Shown here: positions 19,374 through 27,186 of the stretch, piece by piece
Position numbering within the stretch: the stretch's first letter is position 1
How the letters are laid out: the number at the start of each line of letters is the position of its first letter
Assembly: GCF_900129195.1 (NCBI RefSeq)
Contig: NZ_FQUY01000021.1
Location: forward strand, 1 to 53,956
Length of the DNA stretch: 53,956 nucleotides
Direction: 5' to 3'
Source of the DNA: Desulforamulus putei DSM 12395
GTDB taxonomy: Bacteria > Bacillota > Desulfotomaculia > Desulfotomaculales > Desulfotomaculaceae
Notes under the pieces: model-generated
Told to the model about the DNA's origin: nothing
Database searches by the model: none
Seen by the model: only the letters and a program-made list of their open reading frames with translations
Position numbers and translations under genes: made by a program

Positions 19374-20810
19374 TTAGTTGTTATCAATTTGCGTATTACT
19401 ATCATGCCCATTTTCCAGACTCAGTAGAATCACTTTTTCCGTGGCGTCACCGATTCCCACACCGTCGGCCATTCGGATGCCGGCAACCCATAAAATTCTT
19501 CCTGTTTTTTGTTCCACCACCAGAGGAATGTTATCACGCAGGTGCCTGGGTACCTTGCGGTCAATCAGCATCTTTTTTAACTTTACCCTTTTACCCAACC
19601 CGAAAGGAATCAGCACATCTCCCTCCCGTCTAAATCTTACCATGAGAGGGAGGGTTACCCTGGCATAGTCCAGAACTGCCCGGTTGGGAGACAACTCCCC
19701 GGGACTGCAGGTCAAATCCTCTCTCCTGATCACCTGGCTGGTAATTTTTATCCCCGTTTCCGTGACTACACTGCCGGGGACGGGGAGCTCATAGGTCTGT
19801 AAAGCAGCGGGCTGCTCCGGCCCCCTTGCCAAAAATGCCACCCTGTCATAGGACAGCCGGACGCGAATGCCGGCAGGCAGCTCCCAAACCCGTTCCGGTC
19901 CGCCCCCCCTTAACTGTTCCACCAGGTTCTCTACGTGATCAAAGGTCAGGTCCTGTTTGGACCCCCGGATATTTTCCCAGGTAATTCGTATAATTCGCCG
20001 GGCCAGGGCAACGGGCTGCCGGGCCAGCCCGGTTCGATCAAGCTCCAGGCCGGCGGTTCCTTGGAAAAGCAGGACCTGTCTGTAAGCATGGCGCGCCAGG
20101 TCCTCCATAAATTCATCTTCACTGCGGACCTGTTCCGCCATTCGCACCAAAATATTCACCAAACCCGGTGAATATTCTTGCTCCAGCAAGGGAATCAACC
20201 GGTGCCTTATTTTATTCCTCCGGTAAAGGGTCTTTAAATTGGAGCTGTCTGTCCGGAAAGGAATGGCCTGGTCCCGGCAGTACTGCTCGATCTCCTGCCG
20301 CCGGATGCTCAGCAGGGGTCGTATAATAAGATTATCCCTGACCGGCGGGATACCGGATAACCCCCCAGGTCCCGCACCGCGCAAAAAATTCATTAAAACC
20401 GACTCCGCCTGGTCGTTGGCATGGTGGGCCAGGGCAATTTTTTGGCCTCCGGTTGCCTGCAGAACATCATAAAAAAATTGGTAGCGTACTTCTCTGGCTG
20501 CTACCTGAGCTGATAAACGTTTTTCCCGGGCATAGGCAGGGACATTTCGTTCCTCAACAGTACAGGGGATGCCCCACCGTGAACACAACTCCCTGACAAA
20601 GGAGGCATCTTCCCTGGCTTCCTCTCCCCTGAACAGGTGATTCAAATGAGCAGCGTGCAGGGATATTCCCAGTTCCCCTGCCAGAACATGGAACATATGT
20701 AACAGCGCCACGGAGTCCGGTCCGCCGGAAACCCCTATGATAACCAATTGACCCGGCTCAACCATTTTATGCCGGGCAATTTCTTTGCGAACCCTTTCCA
20801 ACACCTCCAT
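19374..20810 (-). CDS. tilS: tRNA(Ile)-lysidine synthetase
   Basis: Attaches lysine to C34 of the tRNA-Ile CAU anticodon so that it reads AUA. The 478-residue protein has the PP-loop SGGPDS at residues 28-33 (ATP binding), AHLNHLFRGEEAREDASFV, ALAHHANDQAESVLMNFLRG and the C-terminal TilS domain with GKRVKLKKMLIDRKVPRHLRD split over the last 80 residues. The ATG at 20810 has GAGGAG upstream. It sits between spoIIE and ftsH as in other endospore formers. Confidence 0.96.
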   Translation of the reverse strand: MEVLERVRKEIARHKMVEPGQLVIIGVSGGPDSVALLHMFHVLAGELGISLHAAHLNHLFRGEEAREDASFVRELCSRWGIPCTVEERNVPAYAREKRLSAQVAAREVRYQFFYDVLQATGGQKIALAHHANDQAESVLMNFLRGAGPGGLSGIPPVRDNLIIRPLLSIRRQEIEQYCRDQAIPFRTDSSNLKTLYRRNKIRHRLIPLLEQEYSPGLVNILVRMAEQVRSEDEFMEDLARHAYRQVLLFQGTAGLELDRTGLARQPVALARRIIRITWENIRGSKQDLTFDHVENLVEQLRGGGPERVWELPAGIRVRLSYDRVAFLARGPEQPAALQTYELPVPGSVVTETGIKITSQVIRREDLTCSPGELSPNRAVLDYARVTLPLMVRFRREGDVLIPFGLGKRVKLKKMLIDRKVPRHLRDNIPLVVEQKTGRILWVAGIRMADGVGIGDATEKVILLSLENGHDSNTQIDNN

Positions 20811-20977
20811 AGACTATCTCCTCAACCTCACTTTTCTATATTAATATGTTCAACACTTGCCAATAATCTCCTTCCAAAGGGGGCTGAATATTCCTTTAAA
20901 CGGAAAAACCCCGCCCCCCCATGGCCGGTTTTGCCCCCGCACAGGGCAGCAATTGCGGCAGTCCCCAAGGTCAGCTA

Positions 20978-21020
20978 ACAAAAAAGCAAGAGAGGCTGAG
21001 TGTTCTCAACTCAACCTCTC
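20978..21020 (-). terminator. intrinsic terminator at the end of spoIIE
   Basis: GAGAGGCTGAGT (20990-21001) pairs with ACTCAACCTCTC (21009-21020) with one wobble position, and the minus transcript runs into UUGCUUUUUUG. The 5' arm overlaps the last spoIIE codons. The rest of the 200-base spoIIE-tilS spacer has G/C runs but no gene. Confidence 0.85.
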
Positions 21021-23497
21021 ACAGACGATTCCCGGGAAGTTTGCAGCCGGGCGGTGATGACTGTCATATCATCCGGTATTCGACCGCCGGCAGCATTGCG
21101 GGCCGACTGCAGGATGACCTCCGCAGCTTCCTGGGCGCCCATGTTACCCAGGTTCTGCAGAATGACGGTCATCCATTGGTCCTGGTCCGCATCGGCGCCC
21201 CGGCAGGCATCTAAAACACCGTCACTGACCATCACCAGGAGATCCCCTTCTTCCAGCGCCCTGTTCACGGAAGCAAACTGCAGATTTTCCACCACGCCCA
21301 CCGGCAGAGAATTCGCCTTAACGATCCCCACCCGGCGTCCCCGCACGATGTAACTGGGCACCGCGCCAATCTTTAAAAAGGTGGCGTTGCCCGTATAGAG
21401 GTCCAGCACCGTCAGGTCCACGGTGGAGAAGGTCTCTTCCGCTGACCGCAGCATCATGATGGAATTGACCGTTTTGACCGCCAAATCCTGACCAAAACCG
21501 GACTCCAGCAAGTGCTCCAACAAGGACACGACGGTGCTGCTTTCTTTGGCGGCCCTAGCGCCTGTTCCCATGCCATCGGACAATAACAGGGCCATGCGAC
21601 CTTCCTTCAACTGGAGGACGGAGTGGCTGTCCCCACAAACTGAACTGCCGTCTTTGCCGATTTTTGCCACACCGATGGAAAGGTTGTATTTTAAGGCAGG
21701 GTACAGTTTAAAGCTGCATTTATCTTCGCCTTCCCTCAACTGACAATTGGTGCTGGCCACATTGAAGGTCCTGCCCACCACCTTCGACACCACCGGGGCG
21801 ACGGTAAAGCGGCACTCCATTTCTCCCTGGCAGGCCTGCTTCACCACGCCTATCTCCATCAGGCCGTCTTCTTTATGCAGGGTATACAAATCTTCTATGG
21901 GGATGCCCAGCCTGTCAAACCGGTAGCGCAGGGCCTCGTCAATTTCCCCATCCAGCTCCACATCAAATTCCAGTTCACCGGACATGTTCTCCATAATTTG
22001 AGCAATGCCTTTCAGCTGTTCTGATACCAATTCCCTGCTTTCCAACAGGCGCCGGTGCCAGTAGATGTTCACTTTGTAGGTCTCGTACAGGCAGGTGATG
22101 GTGATGGACATTTCTTTCAACCGGGCGCAGCGTTTTTTAAGATCCTCAGAAAGATCGTCGATGGTGATTTTACCCTGCAGTTCTACGATTGACAGCATGT
22201 CCAGCATATTTTGACAGGTACGGTAAAAGTCCCTTTCCCAGCAGGTCCGGTAGAGGGCGCACCCGTCACAGACCTTTTTGCTCACCTCTGAAAACAATTG
22301 CTGCAGACCTTGCCCTTCCTGGCTTTGCTGCACCGTGGTGGAGACCTGTTCAAAGCTCCTTGACAGTTCGTTGAAAACGGAAGCCCAGTTGCGGATCCGG
22401 TCCACCGTCAGTTCCCTCAGGCGGGTGTCCTGCACAGGTCTTGTCGGGACCGCCTCCCTGTTTAACCCGGGGAGGTGTTCTTTAATCTTTTCCTGGAGAC
22501 CAGCAGGAAACAACAGAAACAGAAGGGTGGCGATGGCCGTCTCTGCCAGCACACCTTTTAAGTCGCCATAATCAGAAACATAAATGGTTAATATGATATT
22601 GCCCAGCAGAAATCCCCCGGCCACGGCCAACTTGCCAAAGTTCCGCACAGCCCCTGCCACAACCCCGGCAAAGGAATAGGCGCCCACAATGACCGGAGCC
22701 ACCACAAAGGCCAGGCCGGGAATCACACCCACCACCGCGCCGGTGGCAGCCCCCACCCCGGCACCTCCTGTAAGGGCGCCCAGCAAAATGACAAACCGGC
22801 TGATGACACCCCGCAGGGTAACAGTTTCATATGCCAGACCCCCGGTTCCGGCAATAATACCCGCCAGCAACACCAAAAAACAAAAGGCCGTTTCCCCGGA
22901 CATGGTCCTGTGCAGACTTCCCCGGGCAAAGGGGGTTAATGCCTGTAAATACAAAAAGGTGAGCACGCCGGCAAAAACAGACTCAAAGCCTGCTGTAATA
23001 TAAGGATAGAGGGCAGGTCCCTGCACACTGATAAAAACGCTCTTAACGGTCAGCATGGTGACCGCCACAACCCCCGGAACCGCCAGCCAGGGCCGGTTGA
23101 CCTGGGATTTCACGGACAACAGGATAAAAAACCCGGCCATCACAGTGGCGCTCGAACTCCAAAACTGAACGCCGCCGGTGATTGTGAAGAGACCAAGTAT
23201 AACTGATAACACCGGCAGCGGCATGGCTCCGAAGGTCCAGGTGGCCGCGCAGAGGAAACTGACGCCGAAGGGAGACAGTTCTCCCAGCAGCACCGCCCGT
23301 CCCAAAAAGAAACCCGCCAAACAAAGAAGGAGATTCTCCCGGGCCAGGGCTCGTCCAGCCCAGGCCAAAGAAGCTTTCCCGGCCCTGCTTTCTGTTTTTT
23401 TGCCGGTGAATGCACTGTGGCGGGCACGAGGTCCCTTCTTTGCATGTAACCCCTGCCCAGCCCTGTGATATGTATAGACATCAATGCGATCAAACAA
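21011..23497 (-). CDS. spoIIE: stage II sporulation protein E (SpoIIE phosphatase)
   Basis: PP2C-type phosphatase that dephosphorylates SpoIIAA in the forespore, releasing sigmaF, and that binds the division septum. About ten membrane segments fill residues 60-320, a central coiled region follows, and the C-terminal 220 residues are the phosphatase domain with LLSDGMGTGARAAKES and LVMVSDGVLDA. The frame is open to an ATG at 23533, but that ATG lies inside a -10 box (TATAAT, 23532-23537) of what looks like the spoIIE promoter and has no ribosome site. I therefore prefer the TTG at 23497, nine bases after AAGGGG. This gives 828 residues, close to the Bacillus length. Confidence 0.93.
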   Translation of the reverse strand: MFDRIDVYTYHRAGQGLHAKKGPRARHSAFTGKKTESRAGKASLAWAGRALARENLLLCLAGFFLGRAVLLGELSPFGVSFLCAATWTFGAMPLPVLSVILGLFTITGGVQFWSSSATVMAGFFILLSVKSQVNRPWLAVPGVVAVTMLTVKSVFISVQGPALYPYITAGFESVFAGVLTFLYLQALTPFARGSLHRTMSGETAFCFLVLLAGIIAGTGGLAYETVTLRGVISRFVILLGALTGGAGVGAATGAVVGVIPGLAFVVAPVIVGAYSFAGVVAGAVRNFGKLAVAGGFLLGNIILTIYVSDYGDLKGVLAETAIATLLFLLFPAGLQEKIKEHLPGLNREAVPTRPVQDTRLRELTVDRIRNWASVFNELSRSFEQVSTTVQQSQEGQGLQQLFSEVSKKVCDGCALYRTCWERDFYRTCQNMLDMLSIVELQGKITIDDLSEDLKKRCARLKEMSITITCLYETYKVNIYWHRRLLESRELVSEQLKGIAQIMENMSGELEFDVELDGEIDEALRYRFDRLGIPIEDLYTLHKEDGLMEIGVVKQACQGEMECRFTVAPVVSKVVGRTFNVASTNCQLREGEDKCSFKLYPALKYNLSIGVAKIGKDGSSVCGDSHSVLQLKEGRMALLLSDGMGTGARAAKESSTVVSLLEHLLESGFGQDLAVKTVNSIMMLRSAEETFSTVDLTVLDLYTGNATFLKIGAVPSYIVRGRRVGIVKANSLPVGVVENLQFASVNRALEEGDLLVMVSDGVLDACRGADADQDQWMTVILQNLGNMGAQEAAEVILQSARNAAGGRIPDDMTVITARLQTSRESSVRG

Positions 23498-23531
23498 CCT
23501 TTCCAACCCCTTGCTTTGTCGCTTTGGCTCC

Positions 23532-23564
23532 ATTATAGTACAGGGATTGGAAAATATCTGTCAT
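23532..23564 (-). promoter_or_regulatory. sigmaA promoter of spoIIE with 21-bp spacer
   Basis: On the minus strand ATGACA (23564-23559) is followed, after exactly 21 bases, by TATAAT (23537-23532). Spo0A-activated sigmaA promoters such as those of spoIIE and spoIIG in Bacillus are known for a -35/-10 spacing of 21-22 bp instead of 17. With the 0A box 27 bases further upstream this fits a conserved spoIIE promoter. Transcription would start near 23525. Confidence 0.7.
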
Positions 23565-23574
23565 TATTGGTAGG

Positions 23575-24477
23575 TTATTCCAATTTTTGTTTCGACAACT
23601 GCTGCCCTAATTCCCACACCAAACCGTACAGGATATCGCTCTCGGAAACCGTTAAACACGGAAGCGCCAGGGTCTCCAGAACAATTTTCACAATAATGAC
23701 GCCGGCCAGAATAATGTCGGCGCGCTCCGGCTGCAGGCCAACAATTTTTTTCCTCCCTTCGGATCCCGCTGCCACCAGCAGGGACAGCAGTCGTTCAACC
23801 TCCGGCAAAGTCAGCTGATAGCCGTGAACCAGTTCCGGCCGGTATTGGGCCAACTGCAAAGACATGGCTGCCAGGGTGGTGGCAGTCCCCCCCACCGCCA
23901 CCAGGGCCAGGTCTTCCCTCTGGCGGTTTTTGATTTCTCCGAGGGTGGGGGCCAGAAGTTCTCTGATTTGTTCCTCGGTATGTCCTCCTTCGGTCATTCT
24001 TACCGCCCCTACGGGCAGGCTGACATAACGGAGCCCATCCGGTCCGGTCCAAATCATTTCTGTACTGCCGCCTCCCACATCCAGCACCATGGTGGAATCC
24101 CCGGCAACAGGCAGGCCCGCCAGCACCCCCCGGTAGCTGGCGGCCGCTTCCTTTTCACCGGACAGGACAACCACTTTAAGCCCGGTTCTTTGCTGCACCA
24201 GGCGGAGAAATTCCTCCCGGTTGGCTGCATCCCTGACGGCGCTGGTGGCAGCGGCAACAATGCCGTAGGGATGATAGGGCCGTATCTGTTTTAGAAACTC
24301 CTCAATAGCTGCAACGGTTCGTTCCATGGCCTCGGGCAGCAGGCGGCCATGATTGATCCCCTGCCCCAGGCGGGTGGTGATGAGGCCGCTTTTCACGGCA
24401 TGAACCGCATCACCGTTCACCTCGGCCAACAAAAACCTTGTTGAATTGGTCCCGATATCAATGCCGGCAAGAAGCAC
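23575..24477 (-). CDS. ppx: Ppx/GppA-family exopolyphosphatase
   Basis: Hydrolyses polyphosphate or the related ppGpp precursor in the cytosol. The 300-residue protein has the actin-fold motifs LLAGIDIGTNSTRFLLAEV at the N terminus, AAATSAVRDAANREEFL, the Glu-containing LSGEKEAAASYRG and the phosphate-binding VLDVGGGSTEMIW. The length fits the short single-unit forms. The start is GTG 24477 with GGGAGG seven bases upstream; a 30-codon upstream extension lacks family similarity. It is 42 bases before spoIIE and its 3' end contains the 0A box of that gene. Confidence 0.93.
   Translation of the reverse strand: MLLAGIDIGTNSTRFLLAEVNGDAVHAVKSGLITTRLGQGINHGRLLPEAMERTVAAIEEFLKQIRPYHPYGIVAAATSAVRDAANREEFLRLVQQRTGLKVVVLSGEKEAAASYRGVLAGLPVAGDSTMVLDVGGGSTEMIWTGPDGLRYVSLPVGAVRMTEGGHTEEQIRELLAPTLGEIKNRQREDLALVAVGGTATTLAAMSLQLAQYRPELVHGYQLTLPEVERLLSLLVAAGSEGRKKIVGLQPERADIILAGVIIVKIVLETLALPCLTVSESDILYGLVWELGQQLSKQKLE
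23591..23598 (-). promoter_or_regulatory. Spo0A box
   Basis: TTGTCGAA on the minus strand contains the Spo0A consensus TGTCGAA in full. It lies inside the last codons of ppx, about 27 bases upstream of the -35 box of the spoIIE promoter, a position suited to activation by phosphorylated Spo0A. Confidence 0.6.
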
Positions 24478-24608
24478 TGTATCTCCTCCCAACTGATCTA
24501 GTATGGTTCTATTAGCATCGTTCTGTCTGTTACCTTTTCTGCAAAACATTACACTTTTTCTGGCCATCAGCCATCGGAAGTGCCAAGCACCTTTTAGAAA
24601 TTATCGAC

Positions 24609-24643
24609 AAAAGACTCAAGAGAACCGTCCCCCTGAGTCTTGC
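24609..24643. repeat. REP-like palindrome
   Basis: AAAGACTCA and TGAGTCTT bracket an insert which on the minus strand reads GGGGGACGGTTCTCT. Palindromes with a GGGACGGTTCT core are typical of sequences spread by, or left behind by, REP-associated (Y1-type) transposases. No transposase gene is present here. A similar GTCCCCGAACC fragment occurs near 30495. The rest of 24478-24701 has no gene. Confidence 0.5.
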
Positions 24644-24650
24644 CCTAAAT

Positions 24651-24685
24651 ACAAATAAGCATTCCCTTCAACAGAGAATGCTTAT
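24651..24685 (-). terminator. intrinsic terminator after yabR
   Basis: ATAAGCATTC (24655-24664) and GAATGCTTAT (24676-24685) form a perfect 10-bp stem; the minus transcript continues UUGUAUUUAG. It follows the S1-domain gene and precedes ppx. Confidence 0.8.
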
Positions 24686-24701
24686 CATGACGCAGTTGAA
24701 T

Positions 24702-25085
24702 TTAGTATCTGGAGCCGCCGCGACCGCCCCTTTTAGAATCGGTTTGCCTTTTCAGGTCAGACAACCGTTCGTCGCTTTCTCTCATGAATTTGGCCAGTTT
24801 GTCTTCAAAGGAGGGTTCAAATTTGGGTCTGCGGGGAGCCCTGTTGGCAGAAGGATTGGCTTGCTTTAGAGACAACCCGATCTTTCCTTTGGGGTCCACC
24901 GAAATAATCTTGACCTTTACCTTGTCGTTTACTTTAAGAAATTCATTAATATCCCTGACATATACTTCAGCAACCTCAGAAATATGCACCAGCCCTGTCC
25001 GGCCTCCCGGCAACTCTACAAAGGCCCCAAAATTGGTAATGCTGGTAACAACACCCTCTACAATATTCCCTTGTTCCAACGACAT
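24702..25085 (-). CDS. yabR: S1-domain RNA-binding protein, YabR type
   Basis: A 127-residue protein with one S1 RNA-binding domain in residues 1-75: GNIVEGVVTSITNFGAFVEL, GLVHISEVAE and KVKIISVDPKGKIGLSLKQ. A basic, Gly/Arg-rich tail (KRGGRGGSRY) follows and may add RNA affinity. It matches YabR of Bacillus in domain, length and position, directly after divIC. The ATG at 25085 has AAGGAGG about 13 bases upstream, longer than usual. The cellular role of this family is poorly defined. Confidence 0.88.
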   Translation of the reverse strand: MSLEQGNIVEGVVTSITNFGAFVELPGGRTGLVHISEVAEVYVRDINEFLKVNDKVKVKIISVDPKGKIGLSLKQANPSANRAPRRPKFEPSFEDKLAKFMRESDERLSDLKRQTDSKRGGRGGSRY

Positions 25086-25177
25086 GTACTTGCAAGTGCC
25101 TCCTTAATTGGCAAGCCAAACATTCTTAATAAAAGTATATTGTAACGGTACAAGAGGTGTCAATATGAATGATCCAA

Positions 25178-25627
25178 TCAGTCATAGATGTTCTTATATT
25201 TTACGTTAAAACCCTCACCCTGTGGTTTGTTTTCCTTTGCTGGAACGGGCTGCGGTTTTTTATTGTTTTCCTGTTGGGACTGGGCCTGCACCACCAGAGT
25301 TTCTCCCGGTTTCACCAATCCCAACTGTTCCCGGGCCACCTGTTCAACATAGGAATCAGACTTGATTTGCTTAATTTCCTCCCGCAGCGCGGCATTCCTG
25401 CTCTTTAGTTCTTGTACCTGGCTTTGCAGGGACTCCATGTTACTTTGCATGGCCTGCAGCTTTTTAAACTGGTTGCCCAGGGAAAAAACAACATATGCCA
25501 CAACCACAACCGAAAGAATCAGCACCAGTTTACTTCTTCCACTGCGGCGCCGAATTTTTCCGCCCTGTTCTTTATTTTCCCGGTGCAGCTTTAGTTCTGT
25601 CACCTTACCTTTTCCTGTGGAAATCAT
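25178..25627 (-). CDS. divIC: septum formation initiator DivIC/FtsB-like
   Basis: A 149-residue bitopic membrane protein of the cell-division complex. It has a basic cytoplasmic N terminus, one membrane segment near residues 34-52 (LVLILSVVVVAYVVFSLG), then a coiled coil (FKKLQAMQSNMESLQSQVQ onward) and the family motif EQVAREQLGLVKPGE. A Pro/Gln/Lys-rich extracellular tail extends it beyond the usual 100-125 residues. Its ATG overlaps the stop of the upstream HTH gene by four bases (ATGA), so the two are translated together. Confidence 0.9.
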   Translation of the reverse strand: MISTGKGKVTELKLHRENKEQGGKIRRRSGRSKLVLILSVVVVAYVVFSLGNQFKKLQAMQSNMESLQSQVQELKSRNAALREEIKQIKSDSYVEQVAREQLGLVKPGETLVVQAQSQQENNKKPQPVPAKENKPQGEGFNVKYKNIYD

Positions 25628-25860
25628 TCGCCCACTTCCTCCTCATCCTCGGGGTCAAACAAACCCAGGTTCTGTCCCGGTATCACAATGACAACCTGAT
25701 ATCCTTTGGAACGGGCCCTGTTATACAAAGTGGCCACGGAACTGGGGCTCAGCTTTAATTTAGCGGCAATCTTCTCGGTGGAATAACCCATTTCCTTAAG
25801 GGTTACCACCTGGCGTTCCCGGAAGCTGAGTTTCTCTGCTCCTCTTATTTCCACCTGCAC
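25624..25860 (-). CDS. small helix-turn-helix protein, sigma-70 region 4 / LuxR type
   Basis: A 78-residue protein whose centre LSFRERQVVTLKEMGYSTEKIAAKLKL (longer than I quote in full) reads as a sigma-region-4 or LuxR-type HTH, followed by SPSSVATLYNRARSKG as recognition helix. The tail is acidic (EDEEEV). I chose GTG 25860 because GGGGG lies nine bases upstream; a GTG at 25887 has no ribosome site and adjoins a DnaA box. It is coupled to divIC by overlap. It could regulate division or sporulation genes, but the target is unknown. Confidence 0.75.
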   Translation of the reverse strand: MQVEIRGAEKLSFRERQVVTLKEMGYSTEKIAAKLKLSPSSVATLYNRARSKGYQVVIVIPGQNLGLFDPEDEEEVGE

Positions 25861-25890
25861 TTTGTCCAACCCCCGTCCGGAATCCACATG

Positions 25891-25922
25891 TTATCCACAA
25901 GTTATTCACAGGTTGTGTACAA
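25891..25922. promoter_or_regulatory. DnaA-box cluster upstream of the HTH-divIC pair
   Basis: TTATCCACA (25891-25899) and TTATTCACA (25902-25910) both match the DnaA box TTATNCACA in full, same strand, 11 bases apart, one helical turn. TGTGTACAA (25914-25922) matches the reverse box with one mismatch. The cluster is in the 5' region of the HTH-divIC operon, within the leader or promoter. It could couple divIC expression to DnaA, or be a titration site. Confidence 0.6.
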
Positions 25923-25961
25923 ATTTATTACATTAATACTACAAAATTACTACAAGCTTGG

Positions 25962-25989
25962 TTTTTTTTCCTGCCGGCGGGCAAAAAAA
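25962..25989. terminator. bidirectional-type terminator hairpin
   Basis: Eight T, then CCTGCCGGCGGG, then C and seven A. The GC core is self-complementary with one wobble and the T and A runs extend the stem. It lies in the yabQ-HTH spacer, after a first hairpin at 26009-26040, and may act as a second terminator for yabQ. Confidence 0.55.
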
Positions 25990-26008
25990 CAGTACAATAG
26001 ATTCCCCC

Positions 26009-26040
26009 AAAAAAGGAGAAAACAGGACTTTTGTCCTGTT
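26009..26040 (-). terminator. intrinsic terminator after yabQ
   Basis: AACAGGAC (26021-26028) and GTCCTGTT (26033-26040) form an 8-bp stem with a four-base loop; the minus transcript continues UUCUCCUUUUUU. The stem overlaps the yabQ stop codon. Confidence 0.8.
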
Positions 26041-26611
26041 ATTCAGGGTCTTTGTATTCAAAAATCGGAAATATCGAAGATATTCGTCTTTTAAAACCTT
26101 TTTTTATTCGCCTACCCGGCGAACCCAGCAACTTATTGAGAACCGTGCCGGTTCCCTTCAGGACTTTTCCCGTTACACCCGCCACAAACCCGAGGGGAAG
26201 GGCCACCAGTAAATAGACCCCCCTGAAGGGAAGACATAGCATACGCCAGGCAAAGGAAAGACTCTTTATGAACCAAACCCAAAGTTGATGAAGGGCTCTG
26301 AATGTCCACCGGATCATTGAGGTTGTACGACGGCTGAAAACACTTAAATAAATAACCGCCCCCAGGGCCAGACCCAGTAACACATACAATCGGACCTCAC
26401 CCCAATTGCCCAACAGGAGCAGTACAAAGACAACCCCTGTCAGCACAAACCAAAATAACAGGTCCCCCAGAGCAGTTCCGATCCTGCGCAGCCTTAAAGT
26501 CCCCCTGGTAACCCTGTAAAGGTCGTAACAAAAGCCTGCCACCATACCAATGATAATGGTTAACGCAAAATAATAAAACTGATCCATCAAGGGAACCAAT
26601 TGCTGCACCAC
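26039..26611 (-). CDS. yabQ: spore cortex biosynthesis protein YabQ
   Basis: A membrane protein needed for spore cortex formation in Bacillus. It has hydrophobic segments near residues 12-30, 48-67 and 72-90 and a family-typical CYDLYRVTRG after the first one, then a basic C-terminal part (GSPGRRIKKGFKRR). 190 residues if the GTG at 26611 is used. A TTG at 26599 has AGGTGG eight bases upstream and may be the true start. It follows yabP by about 60 bases, the standard pair. Confidence 0.87.
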   Translation of the reverse strand: MVQQLVPLMDQFYYFALTIIIGMVAGFCYDLYRVTRGTLRLRRIGTALGDLLFWFVLTGVVFVLLLLGNWGEVRLYVLLGLALGAVIYLSVFSRRTTSMIRWTFRALHQLWVWFIKSLSFAWRMLCLPFRGVYLLVALPLGFVAGVTGKVLKGTGTVLNKLLGSPGRRIKKGFKRRISSIFPIFEYKDPE

Positions 26612-26669
26612 CTTTTTGAGAGGTGAGAACGGCGGTTCTTATGTCCCGCTCAACATATAATCTTGACAA

Positions 26670-26954
26670 CTACTTAAGTAACCGGTTAATAAAGCCCTTT
26701 CCTTTGGCCTTGGTGCCTTTGGCCGACCGGCCCTCCATATATGCCAGGCCGTTAATAAATCCTTCCACCACCAAACTGCCCTGATCGAGGTTCAGATGAG
26801 TAATGTGCATCCCCTCTCCCTTCAACTGCAAAAACCCCATATTGGTGTCCAGGGTAATCTCCTGTTCATCAAAACTCCCCACATGCTGGACGCCCTCTAA
26901 TTTTAATTTTTTGCGTCCTTCAATGCTTAAAATATGCTTTCCGTATTCTTCCAC
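26670..26954 (-). CDS. yabP: sporulation protein YabP
   Basis: A 94-residue protein of the YabP/YqfC family, needed for spore coat or cortex assembly in Bacillus. Seen here are HILSIEGRKKLKLEGVQHVGSF (family N-terminal strand region, quoted in part) and the repeated beta pattern EITLDTNMGFLQLKGEGMHI. The start is GTG 26954, six bases after GGAGG; the frame is open 11 codons further up but without a ribosome site. The pair yabP-yabQ in front of divIC matches Bacillus. Confidence 0.88.
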   Translation of the reverse strand: MEEYGKHILSIEGRKKLKLEGVQHVGSFDEQEITLDTNMGFLQLKGEGMHITHLNLDQGSLVVEGFINGLAYMEGRSAKGTKAKGKGFINRLLK

Positions 26955-27004
26955 AGTACCCCTCCGTTCACAGCGGACTTCGACCACGGTAAAATTCCAC
27001 GGTA

Positions 27005-27134
27005 AAATATATGCCGGCAGGCTGTTGGGTATGCCTGTTAGCCTTTAGGGTATTTCTTTGGGGTTCTGCTGGTAGCCTTTTGGGCAACAATATAGGGTCC
27101 TGTTGTTAGTAATGCACTGCTAACAACAAGACCC
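27005..27134. repeat. dispersed 32-bp-type repeat units and a long hairpin
   Basis: Units resembling those upstream of fhs occur here: TTAGGGTATTTCTTTGGGG and GGTAGCCTTTTGGGCAAC. At 27095-27134 GGGTCCTGTTGTTAG and CTAACAACAAGACCC form a 15-bp stem with one mismatch. A run of ten A lies at 27169-27178, just beyond the next gene's stop codon, which on the minus strand is a T tract; it may help end the SpoIID-like transcript. Confidence 0.6.
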
Positions 27135-27186
27135 ACAAGGAATACCCTTTAGTCTAAGGACTGAACCGAAAAAAAAAACCCAAAGT

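Noticed and set aside
21534-23468. Several plus-strand frames opposite spoIIE
   Set aside because: They follow the codon pattern of spoIIE on the other strand, lack ribosome sites and show no recognisable motif.
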